From an uncultured bacterium (GTDB lineage: Bacteria; Bacillota; Clostridia; Lachnospirales; Lachnospiraceae), in assembly GCA_905214365.1 (NCBI GenBank), contig CAJMMH010000039.1, positions 1 through 14,028 of the forward strand: a DNA stretch of 14,028 nucleotides, read 5' to 3'. Below are positions 13,943 to 14,028 of this stretch, one piece after another. The position numbers and the translations under genes were made by a program. The stretch's first letter is position 1; every line of letters starts with the position of its first letter. Under the pieces are notes generated by a model. It worked only from the letters and a program-made list of their open reading frames with translations. It searched no databases and was not told where the DNA came from.

Positions 13943-14028
13943 ATGTACTCTCGGAATCTCTTATGCACCCAGCTTTGCGGCTGATTTTCCGCCGCAAAGC
14001 CAGGCACAACGAGATTCCGAGAGCACAT
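13943..14028 (-). repeat. Long near-perfect hairpin in the leader of the XRE gene
   Basis: Outer arms of 18 bases (13943-13960 and 14011-14028) enclose inner arms of 18 bases (13963-13980 and 13990-14007), a 9-base loop and a 2x3 internal bulge. In the minus-strand RNA all 36 positions pair, five of them as G.U; in plus-strand RNA those five would be A.C mismatches. No T tract follows, so it is not a normal terminator. The outer arm reaches the last base of the window and may continue. Confidence 0.75.

Overview
The window looks like chromosomal DNA from a low-to-mid GC Firmicute of class Clostridia, most likely a Lachnospiraceae-type gut anaerobe. This is inferred from the gene content: an 8-cysteine clostridial ferredoxin, strong AGGAGG ribosome binding sites, GTG/TTG starts, near-consensus sigma-A promoters, a Gram-positive CvfB-like protein, a bacterial acyl-ACP thioesterase, and an ECF sigma factor paired with a one-pass membrane partner. 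No rRNA, phage, transposase or CRISPR sequence is visible. I read it as mostly ordinary chromosome with one accessory-looking signalling cassette and one striking RNA-like hairpin.

Layout. (1) 1-2339: the 3' part of a spermidine/putrescine ABC importer operon, potB (cut by the window edge), potC and potD, with stop/start overlaps between the genes. (2) 2340-2892: a 382-bp gap with a good promoter and a long untranslated leader, then a 56-residue 2[4Fe-4S] ferredoxin and its hairpin terminator. (3) 2967-3749, minus: a MerR-type HTH protein with a long low-complexity linker, a predicted coiled coil and a basic tail. It is divergent from (4) 4031-7640: the two overlapping half-transporter genes of a heterodimeric ABC exporter, one with a degenerate and one with a canonical catalytic site. 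(5) 7648-10632: two identical tRNA-Gln(CUG) genes on the minus strand, each with its own near-perfect promoter and terminator. They bracket a plus-strand two-gene unit encoding an ECF-like sigma factor and a large membrane-anchored putative anti-sigma/sensor. (6) 10754-13493: a promoter and structured leader, then an acyl-ACP thioesterase, a CvfB-like S1/winged-helix RNA-binding protein and a CPBP intramembrane protease, probably one operon. (7) 13494-13922, minus: an XRE-type regulator that abuts the protease gene tail to tail. Upstream of it (13943-14028) lies a long hairpin of about 36 base pairs.

How the parts work together. PotBCD would import polyamines with an ATPase (PotA) expected upstream of the window. 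The MerR-like protein is a candidate local regulator of the exporter by divergent arrangement only. The sigma factor and its partner form a translationally coupled signalling pair. The thioesterase, CvfB-like protein and CPBP protease suggest a mixed housekeeping/envelope operon. The most unusual signals are the hairpin at the right edge, whose five wobble pairs are G.U only in the minus-strand transcript, and the tRNA-bracketed sigma cassette with a strong internal in-frame ribosome binding site in its second gene.
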